NCBI GenBank assembly: GCA_018873225.1
Contig: JAEILZ010000001.1
Span: 2,232,001 to 2,296,000 of the forward strand
Source of the DNA: [Phialemoniopsis] sp. UDSM-2020
Lineage: Eukaryota; Ascomycota; Sordariomycetes; Thyridiales; Thyridiaceae
Reading direction: 5' to 3'
Length of the DNA: 64,000 bases
Every line of letters begins with the position of its first letter. The stretch's first letter is position 1. Below, piece by piece: positions 13,002 to 23,379 of the stretch. Position numbers and translations under genes: made by a program. Under the pieces are notes generated by a model, which saw only the letters and a list, made by a program, of their open reading frames with translations, was not told the origin of the DNA and did not search any database.

Positions 13002-14092
13002 TTACAGGCGTAGCTTCGGCAGGAAAATGAAGATGAGCACCAGTACAAGCATCATCGCCCATACCATGCCGTATAGCATCATCCGTCCGATCCAGCCCTT
13101 GCCCTCTGTCATCCTCGTCAACGCACTCATCTTGCGGCCGGCGCTCTCCATGCCTCTGTCGCTGGCGTACATGCCTTCGCCTGCCCTGTCTAGGATATCC
13201 TTGTCCTCCTCCAAAAGGCGGGCCGTGGTCATTGACTTCTCTTTGAGGGCCTTGGCCATGCGCAAGATGTCCTCGGACAGTGCCTCTTGTTCGTGCCTGT
13301 GGTGATCGAGCATGGCTTCTTCCGTGGCCACAGCGGTAATGGAAGTGCTGCGCCTGCCTTCAAATAGTTTCGAAGAGGTAGTCTGCGCAGTGTCCTGCTC
13401 AGGTTCTGCTCCGTCCGGCCTGCCACGTGCACGCAGTGTCTGAGAGGTGGTCGTTTCCGGGGCGGTTTGCGAAGCCTGCGGTCGATCTGAGACTACCTCA
13501 CTCCGTTCTTTCTGCGCTACTGGCGGTGCGGGAGGTCGGTGGTCTGTTGCAACCTGCACTTTCGGTTCTTCAAACCCTTCTTCAACATCGGCTTCTTCGG
13601 TGTCGACCCCATCATTGCCTGTACTTTCGCTCGGTGTCTCTATTATATCTGCGAGGAGGTCTTCTCCTTCTGAATCCGAGCCCTCGTCATCCCATCCCAT
13701 GTTTTCGAGGTCGTCGACCCGCTCAAAGAGCTCGTTGATGAGCTCACGCTTCTTATACAGGTCGGCCTGCAGCTCCTGCCGTCGGCTGTGGATCTTGATA
13801 CCTAGAGCATCTTGCTCGAGTGCTGTGAGCCACTTCCTCGCGGTTTCAATGTTCTAGACGAAGGTATATCAGTATATGTCGTCGGAAACCTCCAAGATGC
13901 CTTGCTGAGGCAACTAACATATCGCGTCTTTGTCCGCTCGTACTCATCCCTTCTTAGCCTTCGTTCGAGATCGGCGTTTGCGTGCAGGATATTTTGTTCT
14001 AGACGCGACAACAATCTATTCAAGTCCAGGAGCGGGTCTCTTTTGATCGGAGTTGCTGCGGCAGCAAACGGCGTGTTCGTAATTCGAGCCAT
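13002..14092 (-). CDS. use1: ER SNARE USE1
   Basis: Two exons, 14092-13919 and 13853-13002, giving 341 residues. The N-terminal third is helical (LLDLNRLLSRLEQNIL, then NIETARKWLTALEQDALGIK). A long acidic and Ser/Pro-rich linker follows. A Qc-type SNARE helix (EEAMLDHHRHEQEALSEDILRMAKALKEKS region) leads into a C-terminal membrane anchor (about 318-336, rich in M, V, L, I and F) with only a short positively charged tail. This is the layout of Use1, the SNARE for retrograde Golgi-to-ER fusion with Ufe1, Sec20 and Sec22. The intron is gttagt...ctag. kti12 lies upstream in the same direction with about 300 bases between. Confidence 0.85.
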
Positions 14093-14391
14093 ATTGGGCT
14101 TTATACGCAGCGTGGTTGTTTGATGTGGAATTGGAAGTTGGCGAGTGTACAAAAGTGACGTCGAAAGGACAGCTTTGATGGGGCAGCAGCCTGTGGCACG
14201 AGCTCTGATAGCTTGCTCAGCTGGCGCCACCTGGTTCGTCAACACCAATGCCTCCAACTCATCATCACATGAAGATCCCAAACTGAAACTCGTACAAATT
14301 ATTCTATTGTTGGTTGCAGATAGATTGAAAATTGGGTATCATGAGAATAATGAACTCTATGTCCTTGATGTACACCACATGCCGTTTCCGC

Positions 14392-15457
14392 TCACTCCTC
14401 TTTCTCAAATGCGTCGTTCAAATACCCCACAAAGCCTTCTCGTATCCTTGCTACGGCCAGGTTCCCGACAGCCTCCAGTCCGATACCACCCCTGTTCAGG
14501 CCCAGGAAAGCTCTCCTGTATCTTTGCAGCTGCGGTAGCCCGACCTTCTTGCCAGGTAGCTCGACAGTCAACTCGCCCACGCCATCTCCTCGAGGCATCT
14601 TAACTGAGCCACCAATGTCATCTCCCTGGTGCTCAGATATCCGCTTTACAATGTCCTGGGTCTCCCGATCTAGGATGTAAAGGTAATCTCCGCCCGCGTC
14701 TGTGCCCCTTTGCAACGCGACTTGGTTTGGCTTGACAACCTTTCTGTTCTCGCCCGCAACTGTTTCCCAGATGGTATCGAACACTTCGCCGGATCGCTTT
14801 TCGTCATCCTCCCAAATCAAAGTAAAGAGCGGGCTGTCCCAACGGTTCATGGCGTTCGGCTCTTCATACCGGAACACGAGGTTGTCCCAATTGCCAGGTT
14901 CATACGCTCCTTCCGCTGCTGTGTCACCATTGGTGGTCTCGCTACCACCATCTTCGCGTTTCTTCAACCTGTCCTCGTTGACCTGCTTCGCCCGATCCAC
15001 CGTGCATCCGATCTGCAGTACAACACTCGGAGTCCGCAGATTCTTTGCCTCGCAGAAGAGCTGATAGCGCCAGCCCTTGATGTAGTTGAGGCCGTCTAGA
15101 ATGACGATGTCGCGCGGCGAGAGCACGCGCTTTACGGCGCCGTACAGAGCGGCTCTCGCGTCCTTCTCCGACGCATTGGCGGAGCGGGTGTGTGCTAGCA
15201 GCTTCTCGGGTGATAGGTCGTATACTACTCGTGAGATGGAAAGCGTCTGGTCTGATATGAGATGTAGACGCCATTTCGTCCGCCCTTCGGGCTGGCCAGC
15301 TATACGCTTCGAAATGTGATCGTAGAGTTGCTTAGCCCGTGTAGATTTCCCGGACGTGGGAAATCCGGTGACTATGATGAGCTACTTGGTGTGGTGAGTC
15401 TATGCTGTCTCCACTTCACCCTTTATACGAGGTATGGAATAAGGTACTAACCGGCAT
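14392..15457 (-). CDS. kti12: Elongator-associated P-loop protein KTI12
   Basis: Exon 1 is only 15457-15452 (ATG CCG); exon 2 is 15381-14392. Together they give 331 residues beginning MPLIIVTGFPTSGKST, in which G8-T16 is the Walker A loop. LISDQTL, the PRDIVILDGLNYIKGWRYQLFCEAK block and the C-terminal LN..F..YLN segment are typical of Kti12 and the related kinase PSTK. Family knowledge: Kti12 binds tRNA and ATP and supports Elongator, which puts the mcm5 group on wobble uridine. Without the 6-nt first exon the frame has no ATG before the P-loop, so the microexon is the best explanation. The intron is gttagt...gtag. Confidence 0.9.
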
Positions 15458-16167
15458 GGTAGCTGCTGAGAGTCTCGGCTCGAATCTGTTTTCTGGTTTA
15501 TGATGCTACCGGAGAATGAGCCATGTTCATATTGATTCATATCGTCGTTTATCGGGAAACGACCCCGCTGAAATTTTATCACAGGCTAGAAGATCCTCGA
15601 GACTAGAGCCTCCTCCCCGCACTTGGGCTCCTTTTGGGGGACTAAATTTAGTGTACCCGCTCTGGATGTCCCCTCTTCAGGGGCGTCTGTCTCACTAATC
15701 GGACCCCTGGACCTGCAACAGGCGGTATTCAGACCAAATCAATGTTGTAGTCCTCCACTGCGGTGCATTCGCTATCCAGGCTGCCGTGATGGGTGCATGA
15801 TATGGGCCGGGGGTGTGGGCGGCGGCAACACTATGTACAACCCCTCCTCACCTTAAAAGGGAGGGGGAATCAATCCTTGATGTAGCATCCTTCAATCAGT
15901 TCCTCTCGATCACCATCCAATCCATCTTTGACCAAACCCTATACATGCACACTCCTTGCCCAATTCTTCAAGCTCTGATGACGAAACAAGCTACCCCCCT
16001 GTGAATTAGCCGTGCGCACGCCCTAAGGTCTTCAAAGCGCCTTTGCTTGGTCTGGCGGTCAAGACGGTCAAGAGGGACGATCTCCCCCACGCGTGCCTTA
16101 GTTACACATTAGTGAGGCGTCGTTTGCCTCAAGTCCTGGGTCCGGTTCCTGTCAGGGCAGCCGAGCT
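15458..16167. promoter_or_regulatory. Divergent promoter region kti12/mob3
   Basis: About 700 bases separate the two start codons. It contains G-rich patches (15795-15870) and one ACGCGT at about 16089, but no coding frame I can support. Confidence 0.5.
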
Positions 16168-17509
16168 ATGCCAAGTTTCTTTGCCGGACTGTAAGTCACT
16201 ATTAATTCACCTTTTGATATAGCTCTCCAAGGTGTGCGGGGTGTCTGGTTCCAGGTTGTTTTGTTTCCCAGTCCAAACCACCAACGGCCCGAGGAGGCTC
16301 AAGCAACACCTCCACACCACCACCACTACTACCACTACTGCCCGTCACCTCATCCTCACCTGCACAGATTCTACACACAGACCGACCAACTAACGCGCCG
16401 ACTTTTCCCTGCAGCAACGCCAGATTCAGAGGAACTCCTCCGCTCAGACCCAAATCCAGCAAGAGTCCCGGACCATCTCAGCCCCCATCACCTCTGGTCC
16501 TTTCTCAGGGAAGCAAGTCGTCGACCAGCCTGGTCGCCCCGCAGGTCCCGCCACTACCCCCATCTCCATCCTTTGCTTTGTCACTGAATCTCATGGCTTC
16601 CGGGGAGGACGCGCTCAACTCCTACCGCCTGCCGCGGCCCTTGCCGCTCTGGCTCAATGCGGCCTATGCACGGCACATTGTCAAGGGCAACTTCATGACC
16701 CTCAGTGCCCGACCAAAGACCGTCGAGCCGGGCGAGTGGATCGCGCACCAAGGTATGTTGTGATACTCCTATTTTCATCATTCTCTCACCTAATCCCATT
16801 TTCAGTTGTCGAGCATTACCGCAACTTGTGGAACTTTGTGCGTGTCATCTTTGAGAAGGAAGATGACGGATCGAGCATCTGCAATACTACCACTTGCCCT
16901 CGCATGTCAGCTGGAGCGTAAGTCTCTTTGTAAAGACTCAGGAGCCGAGGTGTATACTGAATTCTCGCTAGCAATCACTCCTACACCTGGCTCAATGCCC
17001 GACGTGAGCCGGTTGAGATCCCAGCTCCGGAGTACGAAATGATGATGCAGCAGTGGATTTCGAGGAAGATTGATGACCCTAATCTCTTCCCTACCGAAGC
17101 ATCGGGTGTGTCCTTTCAACCCAACCAGGCTTTCTCCAGCACTCCTCTCTCCGATCTGTCTGGATCATCTGAGGACTGGGTCGGCAAACGGAGCGGCTTT
17201 CCCAAGGAGTTCTTTGGCATCTGCCAGCAGATCTTCCTTCAGATGTTCCGTGTCTACGCCCACCTGTACTGGGCTCACTTCCTCGACTTTTACCACTTGA
17301 ACCTGGAGAAGTCACTCAACAGCTGCTTCAGCCACTTCATCCTCACGGCTACTGCCCTCGACATGTTGGCGCCGCAGGATGTTGAGCCGATGCAGCCGCT
17401 CATTGACCTCTGGGCTGCCAACGGCACCTTCCCGCCCGAGTCCAAGGCGTATACCTTTGCCAACCTCCAGGCCGGCCAACAGCTCCTCCACCTTGCTGGT
17501 GCAACTTGA
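16168..17509 (+). CDS. mob3: MOB3/phocein-like STRIPAK subunit
   Basis: Four exons read as 16168-16190, 16223-16752, 16806-16917 and 16972-17509, giving 400 residues. The N-terminal 140 residues or so are Pro/Ser/Thr-rich and probably disordered. The Mob fold follows, starting at SYRLPRPLPLWLNAAYARHIVKG. Zinc-site residues lie in the CNTTTCPRMSAG cysteine pair and the HLYWAH...H histidines. The insertion containing SEDWVGKRSGFP and the ending TFPPESKAY mark the MOB3/phocein branch, not MOB1. Family knowledge: MOB3 joins striatin and PP2A in STRIPAK, which controls hyphal fusion and fruiting-body development. Exon 1 is only 23 nt; skipping it would shift the start to the internal ATG at 16593. 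Confidence 0.88.
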
Positions 17510-17885
17510 TTGCAGCGAGCCTGCCTGCCTGGATACGACGAGCAACGATGAATTATTCTGGAACGATAACGAACATCTTTACATATTGGAACGACTGTCA
17601 TTTGTGGAATAGGGGAAATCATGTCGGCTCGAAAACAAGGGCCATTCTGAGAATTCGGGATGAAGATGCCATTTATCCCGTGGACTAAGTACGTAAACTT
17701 TTCATCAGGTCACAGACAACAGGGGAACATAGAGAGCATATGGATCGTCAATCAATGAATCGGCCAGAAAAATGAGCCGTATAAGTTCTCTACAAGACGA
17801 CTAATAAAGTAACACGATGATTTTCTATTTCATACTTCCTCCCCCTTGATCACATGTGCAAAACTGTCTCTTGATGCCGCAGCAT
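17510..17885. other. Convergent 3' region mob3/DUF7702 gene
   Basis: This should hold the 3' UTRs of two converging genes. I see no other structure. Confidence 0.5.
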
Positions 17886-18782
17886 CTAAAACCGGCCGAC
17901 AGAATGACCAGCCGGGCGCTGACTCCCCGAGAACCTTTCTGACTGCTCTCCGGACTCGAGCTTGTTGATCCTCTGGGGAGGTGACGCCGTTTGGTGATGC
18001 TTGGCCGGCCGCTGCGTGAGCAAGCCAAAGACCTCGTAGATTAGGACGGCCATCATCTCCATGACGACAGACATGCCAATCATGTACCGGTAGTCGCCGT
18101 TGCCGCCGAACTGGCGGAAGTAGGGGCTCCGCGAGTTGAAGGTGACGAGGGCGGCGTAGACCATGCGGACCAAGACAAATGGCAGGGCCAGGGCGATGGC
18201 CAGCAGCAGGCGCTTCTCACCGGGCTCGGCGCGGTCGACGTGCACGGACATGAGGCAGGTGAAGAGGACGAGCAGGCCGAAGCCGGCGATCATGCAGCCC
18301 GTGCCGGCCTGGCTGGTCGTCGGGATGTCATACCCCTGGACCGACGTCGTGGACGACGGATCATTGCCGACCTCGTCGCCGATCTGGCTGCCTCCCACGA
18401 TTCCCAAGATGAGGCCCGCGAGCAGGACCATCTGCACGAGGCGGAACATGTTGGGCTGCAGCAGCGTGTCGGCGTGATTCTTGCGGACCGAGGTGAGCAC
18501 GCGGCCGAGCAGGCCGAGGCCGATGAGGATGAGCGGGGACAGGCCGATGGCCTCGAGGGTCATGGCGCCGATGTAGAGGTTGATGTTGTCCGGGCTGTGG
18601 ATTGTGGCGAGCTGCAGGGCGGCGCCCAGGAGGCGGGCGAGGGAGAACATGATGAGGTAGAACCAGCCCGAGGAGCGGCGGAAGCCGTGGCGGATGGAGA
18701 GGTAGATGCCGATGAGGAAGTACGGGGTGTAGACGATGACCTCGGCGATGGAGACGCGGTTGAGCTCTGTGAGTTGGGTCAT
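17886..18782 (-). CDS. Fungal multi-pass membrane protein (DUF7702 type)
   Basis: An intronless frame of 298 residues from the ATG at 18782 (an in-frame extension to 18806 has no ATG). It begins MTQLTELNRVSIAEVIVYTPYFLIGIYL and shows about seven hydrophobic segments, with the motif RHGFRRSSGWFYL after the first. The C-terminal 45 residues are polar. The pattern matches a large family of unknown function found in filamentous ascomycetes, which I recall as DUF7702; the name is from memory. Such genes are often in accessory regions with variable presence. The coding strand is notably G+C-rich. I do not assign a function. Confidence 0.8.
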   Translation of the reverse strand: MTQLTELNRVSIAEVIVYTPYFLIGIYLSIRHGFRRSSGWFYLIMFSLARLLGAALQLATIHSPDNINLYIGAMTLEAIGLSPLILIGLGLLGRVLTSVRKNHADTLLQPNMFRLVQMVLLAGLILGIVGGSQIGDEVGNDPSSTTSVQGYDIPTTSQAGTGCMIAGFGLLVLFTCLMSVHVDRAEPGEKRLLLAIALALPFVLVRMVYAALVTFNSRSPYFRQFGGNGDYRYMIGMSVVMEMMAVLIYEVFGLLTQRPAKHHQTASPPQRINKLESGEQSERFSGSQRPAGHSVGRF

Positions 18783-18912
18783 CTTGGCGGTTTTGGTGAT
18801 GCGCAATTGGGTTATACGGTGGTCCTGTGTTCACAATTGGTGGTTGTGAGGCAAAGAAGACAACTTGATGTCAAAAAGGGGCTCGCAACCGAGAAGATAT
18901 TCAGAGTGAAGA

Positions 18913-18921
18913 GTATATAAA
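18913..18921 (-). promoter_or_regulatory. TATA-like element of the DUF7702-type gene
   Basis: The sequence TATATAAAG (plus strand) lies about 130 nt upstream of the minus-strand start at 18782. It is near-palindromic, so its orientation is not certain. Confidence 0.4.
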
Positions 18922-20784
18922 GCGATGTATGAAGCTTGACTCGGTCTGTGGTGATGCTTCCGGATAGCCAACAACCCGACTCGCATCCAAGCACGGCCAA
19001 CCTCTCATCTTTATACCTATGCTATCCCCCCCTCTCCTTGTGCTTCTTCTTGACTCGAACATACCGTGAACCGCATCCTTGTGTTACCATGCTCCTCGAT
19101 ATCTTGACGGCATATTGGTGTAGGAGGCTGAGGATAAGCTTTCCAGACTAATTGTTCCCACTTGGCCTGGAAAGTTAATAATAGGGTGCGTGGCGGCCGA
19201 TGTTCCCCATGCCGGCCGCTGGGTGTCGTTGGGGTGCACGATTCGCACTCGGGTAGCAAGCTAGTCTGGCCGCTAACAAGCCGTTGCGCAAATGCCAAGC
19301 CACATTCGCACTCGCATTGATGCATGCTTTCGTTGGTGCTCTCCCCTGTAGGTGCTCTGCAACCATACTATTGAATGGTTTTTGATTGCTGTGCTTTTTG
19401 ATTATTCGCTGTCACTTTTCGTCGAGACCAGTAGCTTGCCTCAGAGTTGTTGAAAACTATGTGCAGTGCAAGATGCTCCAAGTGGCATGAGTATCAGATC
19501 CTGGACCCTGCTGCAGTATCATTTGTTTCTCGGTCGTCGTCAAATCAATGTTCACAATTTCGGACCCTCATGACGATCCCAAGCACTTCCTCCCGGCCCT
19601 TACCCGGCGCTGACGTCCACCAGACCCCGGCTTGGCATCCCGGAGCCCCACTGGACGGGCCCTGCCACGATACCCGAGGCGCGGAATGAAAGGCTCACTT
19701 CTTAGATCAACACACAAAGGAAAGGAAGAACGTGATTGTCACATGTACGAGGGCTTACCCATACGTTCGTCATCGCACATATCCTAATAACCAGCACTGT
19801 TGGTGGGCAGCAAAGCAGACCCACGTCGGTGACAGTTAAGAAACGGCTTTCCTTCGAGACGTAACCTCAACCTTCAGAGGTATAATTCCCGTAAGAATCA
19901 GATTGCATTATCCTATTAGCTAAGTCGAAAGAGTGAGAATGATTATCAAGTCACCTGTTGGTGATCCGATTCGGGATTGCACCGACTTGGCGATCGCATA
20001 AGGGGGCATCGGGGCCGCCGTTCTTCTGGCGTTAAGAAACCTGAACTAGCTGGCACTGAAAGTCGAATGCGAGAACGAGCCCATACCCCAAACGGTGCAG
20101 GTGTGGTTACAGGGACCATCCATCTTTCTGGTGCCGAGCTCTGCTGGGGCTGGTGTAACTGTGGGTTGGTTAGTGGCGGCCCTATGTGTCTATCAAAGCT
20201 TGTCTTTACCAAAGAAACCTCGCGTCCTCCGTGGACTTAGACCAAAACTGGCGTACAATGGTGCGCACCATTCGGCCGACCGGGCTTGTGAGAGCCGAAC
20301 CAAGTGGGAAAGCTGCTTGCTATCTTTTCAAGGCATCTCTCCTTTCGCTTCTACATATTGTAGTGACGTAGCAGGAGGAAGAAAGTCGATGTTGTTACCT
20401 GAACATCTATATTTGATGATTGTGCTGAATAAAGCAACCGTACTTGATGTAAGGATGTGTGTTTTTATTAACTCGGAGGCACGAATTATTCAGTGGAAGC
20501 TATCTAGAGGTAGCATCGTCCTGAAATTCTCTTTCTTTTACGGATTGCATCTTTTAGAACTTTGCTTGGTTCATACAGGTACGGTATTTATTGAACATAC
20601 ATAGCTTTCTATCAGCATTTAACTTATCAATTGGAGTGATCAGCAATATGCTGTCTGTTTTCCATGTTTTCGCCAGACTCTGAACTAGGTTCGAGCGCAC
20701 CAAGTATCATCATCCATGGATTCGATGAAACTTGTAGAAGGCCGCTACGTCCCCCATAGTAGAAGTTTGCTCCTCACTGCAATG

Positions 20785-20790
20785 TATAAA
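20785..20790 (+). promoter_or_regulatory. TATA box upstream of the small membrane protein gene
   Basis: TATAAA lies 175 nt before the ATG at 20965 and is followed by a C/A-rich leader (caccaacctacaatcatttcc). This is a good fungal promoter layout and is the main support for calling the short gene downstream. Confidence 0.45.
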
Positions 20791-20964
20791 GACCGGCGCC
20801 CTACCTATCGACGCCCACGAGCAAAGCGCCAAACACCAACCTACAATCATTTCCACTCGTGCCACCAAAACACAGAGACAAAGTAAAGCTGACTCAAAAT
20901 TGCCAACTCCGCCGGTGAAAGACCGTTCCTATTGACTCTTGCGCCTTCGTTCTCCGACAGGACA

Positions 20965-21387
20965 ATGGCATTGCTACAGGTTCTCACTTCCCTGCTGTTT
21001 GTTGCTCTTGTCCTTCTTGGCTACACAACCATGTATTCTCATTTCTCTGAGTACATTGATGCTTCCTCCGAATCTCAAGTTGGTTTTCGAGAACATCTAT
21101 TCTCCTACTCCTTTACTCAACTGTCTGAAAATCTAGGAATACCGGAGCCGTTCAAGTTCATACCTTTCCTAATCACATTGCTTGGTTATTTGGCATTATA
21201 TTATTTGTACTGTTGCTTGGCATTCTGTTTTTTTGTCTTCGCCTTTGTTGTAATGTATGAAATATGGACGGACACAGGCCCACAGTTACTGAATACGGTG
21301 CTGGACATTGTGGAGGATAGAAGGAATCCGTGGAGAAGAGCCTCGAGGTGTGCCAGTAGGGGACATATTCGCTTCGCCCATCTTTAA
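20965..21387 (+). CDS. Small orphan membrane protein
   Basis: A frame of 140 residues from the ATG at 20965. Residues 3-22 form a hydrophobic segment that could be a signal anchor. Residues 65-98 are a long, strongly hydrophobic stretch rich in L, F, Y and C. The last 25 residues are basic (DRRNPWRRASRCASRGHIRF). I recognise no family. Support comes from the membrane-like pattern, a plain ATG and the TATA box and leader upstream. The C-terminal tail could instead be read past an unrecognised splice site. It may be lineage-specific, or chance. Confidence 0.4.
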   Translation: MALLQVLTSLLFVALVLLGYTTMYSHFSEYIDASSESQVGFREHLFSYSFTQLSENLGIPEPFKFIPFLITLLGYLALYYLYCCLAFCFFVFAFVVMYEIWTDTGPQLLNTVLDIVEDRRNPWRRASRCASRGHIRFAHL

Positions 21388-22020
21388 TCATCTTTGGCTA
21401 CGAAAAATCCTACGGAGCAGATATGGCCGGGAATATACAATCCCGGAGGCCAGGGAACCAAGTAAACGACAGCGGACCGGGTCCCCGTCGGCTGCCGGAC
21501 CCGGAGCGGGGCTGGGTCGCCGAGGTGGGGCTGAACTCTTCGGATTGCCGACGCCCCTGCCGGACACTTCAGTGATGATCCGCTGCATAGCCAGTATGCC
21601 TTCATCTCGAACCAATTCAAAGGAAAATTCTGGTAATGCTGTCAAACATACATCTTATGGACAATGCATGAGAACTTCCGGCTTACATGTTCGGTATGTA
21701 GGCACTGAGCAAAACCGCAATACTACATCTACCGGAAACGCAATGTCCAGGAACCAGCTTTATGCATGTCGTACTGGCGTTATATCGCACGAAAGAGCCA
21801 GAAAAAACGAGACTAGGTTTTCTAATATGAATTGCTTGCTTTGCAATGGCTAGACTTGGGCCAGACGCTTGGTAGTGTTGATGCTGAATCATCCGCTTGC
21901 AGCCTGACTCGGTAACATCCACGACCGACTCGTAGCAGCAACACTTCATATAAGATGTCTTCCACCGCATTTTGAATCACTCGAGCTATATTCACATTGG
22001 CTGTTGAAGTAGTTATAAAG
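21388..22020. other. Region upstream of the isochorismate synthase gene
   Basis: A plus-strand frame (about 21308-21853) runs through here but has no recognisable domain and overlaps the preceding small gene. The segment presumably holds a 3' end and the promoter of the next gene. Confidence 0.4.
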
Positions 22021-23232
22021 ATGAGGTTGGACGACCAACCCCTTCGCAATGTACACAATGGCGGTAGCTTCGTCTATACATCGCCGCATCGCAGTCTGAT
22101 CACCTCGGGCTGTTTCGCGACTATTGAAGCCGCCGCTCATGACGGTCACGACTTGGCAGGATCCTTCCAACGACATCTTTCATCAGTATTCGAAGATGCT
22201 TCCGCGGCAGGAATCAAAAATCCAGTCGTTGTGGGAGCGATCCCTTTCGACGTGACACAGCCGTCGGCGCTCTTCATTCCCGAGAGCGTCGAATTCTTCT
22301 CACGCCACGAACTAAAGACTGACAGTCTCGATGCCTGCAATGCTCCCAGGGCACCAGTCACAGGCATACATCTCACACCTGGCCGGCAAGAGTTCGAGGC
22401 CATGGTCTCGCGGGGGATAGCCGCCACTCGTCAGGGCGCAGTCGATAAGGTCGTGCTGTCGCGCATAGTCGATGTCTCATCCCCCGAGCCTCTCGATGCC
22501 ACCGCCCTCTTCCAGCGTCTCAACGCTCAAAATCCAAACTCGTTCAACTTCCATGTCCCCCTGCCAGGCGGCAGCACACTCGTCGGGGCGAGTCCGGAAC
22601 TCCTCCTCCGTCAGGAAGGCCACACCTTCACTACGATCCCCCTAGCCGGCTCCGCGCGCCGGGACGCTTGCAACGCTGGTGCAGACTGGGCGGCGCGACA
22701 AGCTCTGCTCTCTTCACGCAAGGACCTCTACGAGCACAAGCTCGTCGCCGACCAAGTCCGCGCCACTCTCGGCGCCATCGCGCACCTCGAAGACCTAGAC
22801 GCCCAGCCGGAGCTCGTCGCCACGCCGACGCTGTGGCACCTCGGCACGCGCGTCACAGGCACGACGGCCGAGGAGAGCAGCGCTCTGTCATTAGCATGCC
22901 TATTGCACCCGACTCCGGCGCTCAGCGGCTCGCCTGACAGGGTGGCGCGGCGGCTGATCCGCGAGCTGGAGCCCTTCGACCGCGGACTGTTCGGCGGGCT
23001 GGTCGGCTGGTGCGACGCCCCGGGCAACGGCGAGTGGGCGGTGGCGATACGCTGCGCCGAGGTGCAAGACAACCGGGCGAGGCTGTTCGCCGGAGCGGGC
23101 ATCGTGCCTGCATCAGACCCGGCGGCCGAGTGGCGTGAGACCGAGGCCAAGTTGACGACTATGCTAAACGCGCTCGGTCTAAGCGGAGCGGTGCGGGAGT
23201 TTGAGAGGGACCATGGGAGAGCGAGCCTTTAG
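22021..23232 (+). CDS. Isochorismate synthase, bacterial EntC-like
   Basis: A single intronless frame of 403 residues from the ATG at 22021. It matches the chorismate-utilising enzyme fold and specifically EntC/DhbC. Motifs include SPHRS..TSGCF near the N-terminus, GIKNPVVVGAIPFD, VDKVVLSR, NFHVPLPGG, GASPELLLR, PLAGSARR, TLWHLGT, LHPTPALSG, ELEPFDRGLFGG and RLFAGAGIVPASDP. By alignment from memory, K143 would be the general base, E193 the general acid and E238 a magnesium ligand. The reaction is chorismate to isochorismate, the entry to catechol siderophores, salicylate or menaquinone. No isochorismatase, DHB dehydrogenase or NRPS gene is in the window. Similarity over the whole length is to enterobacterial EntC, suggesting transfer; most fungi lack such an enzyme. 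The coding G+C rises towards the 3' half. Confidence 0.9.
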   Translation: MRLDDQPLRNVHNGGSFVYTSPHRSLITSGCFATIEAAAHDGHDLAGSFQRHLSSVFEDASAAGIKNPVVVGAIPFDVTQPSALFIPESVEFFSRHELKTDSLDACNAPRAPVTGIHLTPGRQEFEAMVSRGIAATRQGAVDKVVLSRIVDVSSPEPLDATALFQRLNAQNPNSFNFHVPLPGGSTLVGASPELLLRQEGHTFTTIPLAGSARRDACNAGADWAARQALLSSRKDLYEHKLVADQVRATLGAIAHLEDLDAQPELVATPTLWHLGTRVTGTTAEESSALSLACLLHPTPALSGSPDRVARRLIRELEPFDRGLFGGLVGWCDAPGNGEWAVAIRCAEVQDNRARLFAGAGIVPASDPAAEWRETEAKLTTMLNALGLSGAVREFERDHGRASL

Positions 23233-23379
23233 AAGATTCAATTTGATATGTGTAGTTGTATAATAATATAGTTAATGACCTTTAGACGTCAATCATATGT
23301 CGCTCAAAATGCAGTCTATAGAACTCCCAATGTACCTTGACGCCGCCTGCCGTATCCTACAGGATTCGCTAATATGTCT

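Larger units (their letters stand above)
18783..20964. other. Gene-poor 2.2 kb region
   Basis: No frame in this stretch has convincing protein character. The longest (about 20095-20604) starts without ATG and has irregular composition. The left end carries the promoter of the DUF7702-type gene and the right end the promoter of the small membrane protein. I see no tandem repeat, terminal inverted repeat or recognisable transposase remnant. Confidence 0.5.

Noticed and set aside
18240..18920. 226-codon plus-strand frame opposite the DUF7702-type gene
   Set aside because: Its Ala/Glu/Asp/Gly/His-rich composition mirrors the opposite coding strand and shows no domain.
20095..20604. 169-codon plus-strand frame in the gene-poor region
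   Set aside because: There is no ATG at the start, composition is irregular and no domain or promoter supports it.
21997..22020. Upstream extension of the isochorismate synthase
   Set aside because: It begins with TTG; the first ATG in frame is 22021, which also fits the EntC start better.
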